Shown here: piece by piece, positions 6,058 to 8,967 of the stretch
How positions within the stretch are numbered: the stretch's first letter is position 1
Layout of the letters: every line of letters starts with the position of its first letter
Source: Hydrogenophaga sp.
GTDB taxonomy: Bacteria; Pseudomonadota; Gammaproteobacteria; Burkholderiales; Burkholderiaceae_C
Direction: 5' to 3'
DNA: 8,967 nucleotides
NCBI GenBank assembly: GCA_011390855.1
Contig: JAABRN010000493.1
Coordinates: 1-8,967 of the forward strand
Notes under the pieces: generated by a model
What the model was told of the DNA's origin: nothing
The model's database searches: none
What the model saw: only the letters and a program-made list of their open reading frames with translations
Program-made: the position numbers and the translations under genes

Positions 6058-6753
6058 TCAGGCGACAGCGTGGGCAGCGGGCCTCATCCACACAATGCAG
6101 CGCTCGGCGACCAGTCCGGGCACCCGGAGCTGTTCCACGTGAAACACGTCAACACCTGGCGCTTCCTCAGCCAAGGTGGCCAGCTCATCCTGCGGGTGCT
6201 TGCCCTTCATGGCCATCCACACCGCGCCTGGATACAGCGCACCCCGGGACCAGTTCACGAAGTCGACCAATGAAGCAAAGGCGCGCGAGCAAACCACATC
6301 AAACCCCTGCCCCGACATGGCGTTCAAGCTTTCCACCCGGGCGTGTAGGCCACGCAGGTTGGGCAACTTCAAAGTAGCAGCCACCTGCTGAATAAAAGCC
6401 GCCTTTTTGGCAACAGTGTCGACGCAGGTCACGTTGATCCAGGGACAAGCCACCGCAATCACGACACCCGGCAATCCACCGCCAGACCCCACATCGAGCA
6501 ACTGCACGGCTCGCTCACCCACTTGCCGCACCAGGGGCTCGATCGCAACCAGACTATCGAGCAGGTGGTGGGTCATCATCTCGGCGGGGTCGCGCACCGC
6601 CGTGAGGTTGTAAACCTTGTTCCACTTCTGCAGCAAACCAAGGTAGGTCATCAGGGCATCGATCTGTGGTTCACCCAGACGGAGCCCGATCTCCTGCAAG
6701 CCACCCACCAGAACTTCCCGGCCAGCGCCGGCCACACCCAAATCCTGGTTCAT
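6058..6753 (-). CDS. rsmG: 16S rRNA (guanine527-N7)-methyltransferase RsmG (GidB)
   Basis: 231 residues. RsmG uses S-adenosylmethionine to methylate N7 of G527 in the 530 loop of 16S rRNA; loss of the enzyme is known to give low-level streptomycin resistance. The family motifs are NLTAVRDP (49-56), HHLLDSL (62-68), the SAM-binding [12 protein letters not shown] (85-96), the acidic end of the next strand at VTCVD (108-112), and SRAFASL (156-162). The start ATG (6753-6751) overlaps the mnmG stop as ATGA, so the two genes are coupled, as is common for gidA-gidB. Codons for residues 203-208 (VFHVEQ) coincide with a parS site, so this C-terminal stretch serves two functions. The C-terminal tail after about 222 is short and unremarkable. 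Confidence 0.97.
   Translation of the reverse strand: MNQDLGVAGAGREVLVGGLQEIGLRLGEPQIDALMTYLGLLQKWNKVYNLTAVRDPAEMMTHHLLDSLVAIEPLVRQVGERAVQLLDVGSGGGLPGVVIAVACPWINVTCVDTVAKKAAFIQQVAATLKLPNLRGLHARVESLNAMSGQGFDVVCSRAFASLVDFVNWSRGALYPGAVWMAMKGKHPQDELATLAEEAPGVDVFHVEQLRVPGLVAERCIVWMRPAAHAVA
6131..6146. promoter_or_regulatory. parS: parS site (full consensus match) inside rsmG
   Basis: TGTTCCACGTGAAACA matches TGTTNCACGTGAAACA at every fixed position. It lies in the 3' part of rsmG, where it encodes V-F-H-V-E-Q on the - strand. Confidence 0.95.
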
Positions 6754-8723
6754 GCCGACCCTTCGGTCTCAGCGGCCACAGTAGCAAAGCCTTTGAAACC
6801 GCCCTTTTTCAGATGGATCATCAGGAGTGAAATGCTGGCGGGCGTAATGCCGGAAATGCGCGAGGCCTGCCCCAAGGTCTCAGGGCGATGCTGGGCCAGC
6901 TTCTGCCGCGCTTCAAAAGACAGGGCCTTGACCTGCAGATAGTCCAGATCAGCCGGCAGTTTCAGCCCTTCGTAATGCGACGCGCGCTCCACTTCGGTCT
7001 TTTGCCGGTCAATGTAACCAGCGTACTTGGCCGCGATTTCAACCTGTTCGACCACCGGCTCCAGCAAGTCGCCGAGCGTTTCACGTGAAACATCAGGGCC
7101 GATGTACTTGCCATCATCAAGGCCCACCAACGCGGCATAGGGCACCCCCGGTCTGCGCAGAAGGTCAAACAGATTGTGCTCATGTTCAATGGCTTTACCC
7201 AGCACCCGCTCCGACTCGGCTGCCGGAAGGCTACGGGGATTCACCCAGGTGGCTTTCAGGCGCTCGGTTTCCCGTGCCACCGCATCGCGCTTTCGGCTGA
7301 AAGCATCCCAGCGGGCGTCGTCAACCAACCCCAACTTGCGCCCCGTTTCCGTCAGGCGCATGTCGGCATTGTCTTCACGCAGCTGCAGGCGGAACTCCGC
7401 CCGGCTGGTGAACATGCGGTAGGGTTCGGTCACACCCTGGGTCACCAGGTCGTCGACCAGCACACCCAGGTAGGCCTCGTCGCGGCGCGGCAGCCAGGGC
7501 GCCTCTCCCTTCACCTGCAGCGCGGCATTGAGTCCGGCGAACAGGCCCTGGGCGGCCGCCTCTTCGTAACCAGTGGTCCCATTGATCTGACCGGCAAAGA
7601 ACAGGCCCTGGATCTGTTTGGTCTCGAAGCTGCTCTTGAGCGAGCGCGGGTCGAAGTAGTCGTATTCGATGGCGTAACCTGGGCGCAGGATGTGTGCGTT
7701 CTCAAGGCCCGCCATGCTGCGCACCAGCTCATACTGAATGTCGAATGGCAAGCTGGTGGAAATGCCATTGGGGTAGACCTCGTGCGTGGTCAGGCCTTCG
7801 GGCTCCAGAAAGATCTGGTGGCTGTCCTTGTCAGCGAAACGATTGATCTTGTCTTCCACGCTGGGGCAATAACGCGGTCCCACGCCTTCGATCTTGCCGG
7901 TGAACATGGGGCTGCGGTCAAAACCGGAGCGGATGATCTCATGGGTGCGCTCATTGGTGTGGGTGATCCAGCAAGGCACCTGCTGCGGGTGCATGGCTGT
8001 GTTGCCCATGAAGCTGAACGTGGGCACCGGGCGATCGGGGTTCATGCCGCCTGGCACGCCGTCGCCGGGCTGTTCCTGGCATCTGGAATAGTCGATGCTG
8101 CGGCCATCGAGGCGCGGCGGGGTACCCGTTTTCAGACGCGCTTGCGGCAATTTCAGCTCTTTCAGCCGAGCCGACAGACTCACCGCCGGGGGGTCGCCTG
8201 CCCGGCCCGCGCTGTAGTTGTTCAGGCCCACATGGATCTTGCCATCGAGGAATGTGCCCGCGGTCAACACCACCGTGCGGCTGCGGAAGCGGATGCCCAC
8301 CTGCGTGACAGCCCCCACCACGCGGTCGCCCTCCACCATGAGGTCGTCCACCGCCTGCTGGAACAGCCAGAGATTGGGCTGGTTCTCCAGCATGCGGCGG
8401 ATGGCAGCCTTGTAGAGAATGCGGTCAGCCTGAGCGCGAGTGGCGCGCACGGCGGGGCCCTTGCTGCTATTGAGAATGCGGAACTGAATGCCACCTTCGT
8501 CGGTAGCCAGCGCCATTGCGCCGCCGAGTGCATCCACCTCTTTCACCAAGTGACCTTTGCCAATGCCCCCAATACTGGGATTGCAGCTCATCTGGCCCAA
8601 GGTCTCGATGTTGTGCGTGAGCAGCAGCGTGGTGCAACCCATGCGGGCAGCGGCCAGCGCGGCCTCGGTGCCAGCATGGCCACCGCCCACCACGATGACG
8701 TCAAACTCTTGGGGATACAACAT
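6750..8723 (-). CDS. mnmG: tRNA uridine-5-carboxymethylaminomethyl enzyme MnmG (GidA)
   Basis: 657 residues. MnmG, with MnmE, adds the (carboxymethyl)aminomethyl group at position 5 of the wobble uridine in certain tRNAs, using FAD and a folate one-carbon donor. The FAD dinucleotide-binding motif [10 protein letters not shown] is at 13-22. The conserved Cys47 lies in [14 protein letters not shown], and the second conserved cysteine, Cys286, in [10 protein letters not shown], matching the two key cysteines of the E. coli enzyme. The second family signature, [17 protein letters not shown], is at 377-393. The C-terminal [12 protein letters not shown] (623-634) is also typical. The ATG at 8723 gives the standard [15 protein letters not shown] start, with TGGAG about ten bases upstream. 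The frame stays open to 8903, but those 60 extra residues do not resemble the family. Codons 544-549 (DVSRET) overlap a parS site. First gene of the - strand operon. Confidence 0.98.
   Translation of the reverse strand: MLYPQEFDVIVVGGGHAGTEAALAAARMGCTTLLLTHNIETLGQMSCNPSIGGIGKGHLVKEVDALGGAMALATDEGGIQFRILNSSKGPAVRATRAQADRILYKAAIRRMLENQPNLWLFQQAVDDLMVEGDRVVGAVTQVGIRFRSRTVVLTAGTFLDGKIHVGLNNYSAGRAGDPPAVSLSARLKELKLPQARLKTGTPPRLDGRSIDYSRCQEQPGDGVPGGMNPDRPVPTFSFMGNTAMHPQQVPCWITHTNERTHEIIRSGFDRSPMFTGKIEGVGPRYCPSVEDKINRFADKDSHQIFLEPEGLTTHEVYPNGISTSLPFDIQYELVRSMAGLENAHILRPGYAIEYDYFDPRSLKSSFETKQIQGLFFAGQINGTTGYEEAAAQGLFAGLNAALQVKGEAPWLPRRDEAYLGVLVDDLVTQGVTEPYRMFTSRAEFRLQLREDNADMRLTETGRKLGLVDDARWDAFSRKRDAVARETERLKATWVNPRSLPAAESERVLGKAIEHEHNLFDLLRRPGVPYAALVGLDDGKYIGPDVSRETLGDLLEPVVEQVEIAAKYAGYIDRQKTEVERASHYEGLKLPADLDYLQVKALSFEARQKLAQHRPETLGQASRISGITPASISLLMIHLKKGGFKGFATVAAETEGSA
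7077..7092. promoter_or_regulatory. parS: parS site (15/16) inside mnmG
   Basis: CGTTTCACGTGAAACA matches the parS consensus except at the first base and keeps the CACGTG core and flanking TTT/AAA. It falls in the C-terminal third of mnmG, encoding D-V-S-R-E-T on the - strand. Confidence 0.92.
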
Positions 8724-8967
8724 GCTGAGAAAACTCCAGGAAGCAGACAGGCTGGGTGCCGCACAATGTTGGCGGCACTGTTTCACGTGAAACACATCCC
8801 GCCAGGCCAGCCCTTGCTGCAGCGGGAAACCTGCTATTTTCCCATCAACGCCCTTTTGTCGCTGACCATGTCCCTGTGCGAAGCTATATCGGGTGTTGAC
8901 CACCTATTGCTGGCGCAGGCCGACCTTCTTCAGTTCCAAGGTCGCGCCAGGTTTCCAGACTCATACC
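8724..8967. other. Region upstream of mnmG: parS site, no certain gene
   Basis: Apart from the parS site, no certain gene is seen. A promoter for mnmG is expected here, but no clear -35/-10 pair stands out on the - strand. On the + strand an extended -10-like TGCTATTTT (8832-8840) is followed by an ATG at 8868 whose frame stays open to the window end (it begins [20 protein letters not shown]). It has no ribosome binding site and no recognised family. A divergent gene starting here is possible but weakly supported. On the - strand a frame is open from the right edge to TAG at 8886-8884, also without recognisable character. Confidence 0.4.
8779..8794. promoter_or_regulatory. parS: parS site (perfect palindrome) upstream of mnmG
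   Basis: TGTTTCACGTGAAACA is a perfect 16-bp palindrome and a full consensus match. It lies 56-71 bp upstream of the mnmG ATG, so ParB bound here could also affect transcription of the whole mnmG-parB operon. Confidence 0.97.

Noticed and set aside
8724..8903. 60-residue N-terminal extension of MnmG
   Set aside because: The frame is open, but it crosses the parS site and does not resemble the family; the ATG at 8723 gives the standard N-terminus and has a ribosome site.
1..8967. CRISPR array, insertion sequence, phage or toxin-antitoxin module, oriC
   Set aside because: No regularly spaced direct repeats, transposase motifs, phage genes or DnaA-box cluster were seen on either strand.

Overview
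The window reads as origin-proximal chromosome of a GC-rich betaproteobacterium, most likely Burkholderiales/Comamonadaceae. The grounds are the mnmG-rsmG-parA-parB neighbourhood that usually lies near oriC in Proteobacteria, the high GC, the protein character, and a C-run/G-run palindromic repeat of a kind I recall (from memory, not a search) as common in Comamonadaceae. No DnaA-box cluster is visible, so oriC itself is probably outside the window.

Left part, + strand: the 3' part of an MFS transporter gene (2-763, 5' end cut off by the window). After a promoter-bearing gap come two predicted outer-membrane lipoproteins, one with Sel1-like repeats (967-1575) and one of the CsgG/HfaB type (1654-2499). 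They are probably co-transcribed and end at a rho-independent terminator (2642-2665).

Middle, 2500-2865: a convergent gap holding two copies, about 100 bp each, of one structured repeat in inverted orientation. One copy begins one base after the csgG-like stop codon. The other runs into the 3' end of parB and supplies its last six codons and stop. Three small hairpins recur in both copies, one with a compensatory base-pair change.

Right part, - strand (read from 8723 down to 2844): one tightly packed operon, mnmG - rsmG - lysE-type exporter - 29-codon ORF - parA - RBBP9/YdeN-like serine hydrolase - small membrane protein - parB. Most junctions overlap or are within 16 bp, so tRNA modification (MnmG), 16S rRNA methylation (RsmG) and chromosome segregation (ParAB) are probably expressed together. 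Four parS sites (two matching TGTTNCACGTGAAACA fully, two at 15/16) lie at 4497, 6131, 7077 and 8779. They are the targets of the ParB encoded here, so this is very likely the chromosome's own centromere region. One lies upstream of mnmG, two lie inside the coding sequences of mnmG and rsmG, and one overlaps the likely GTG start codon of the hydrolase, between parA and parB.

I see no CRISPR array, insertion sequence, prophage, tRNA or rRNA gene. Most of the window is housekeeping. The points that stand out are the parS site on a start codon, the repeat pair that rewrites the ParB tail, and the two small uncharacterised ORFs in the par operon.
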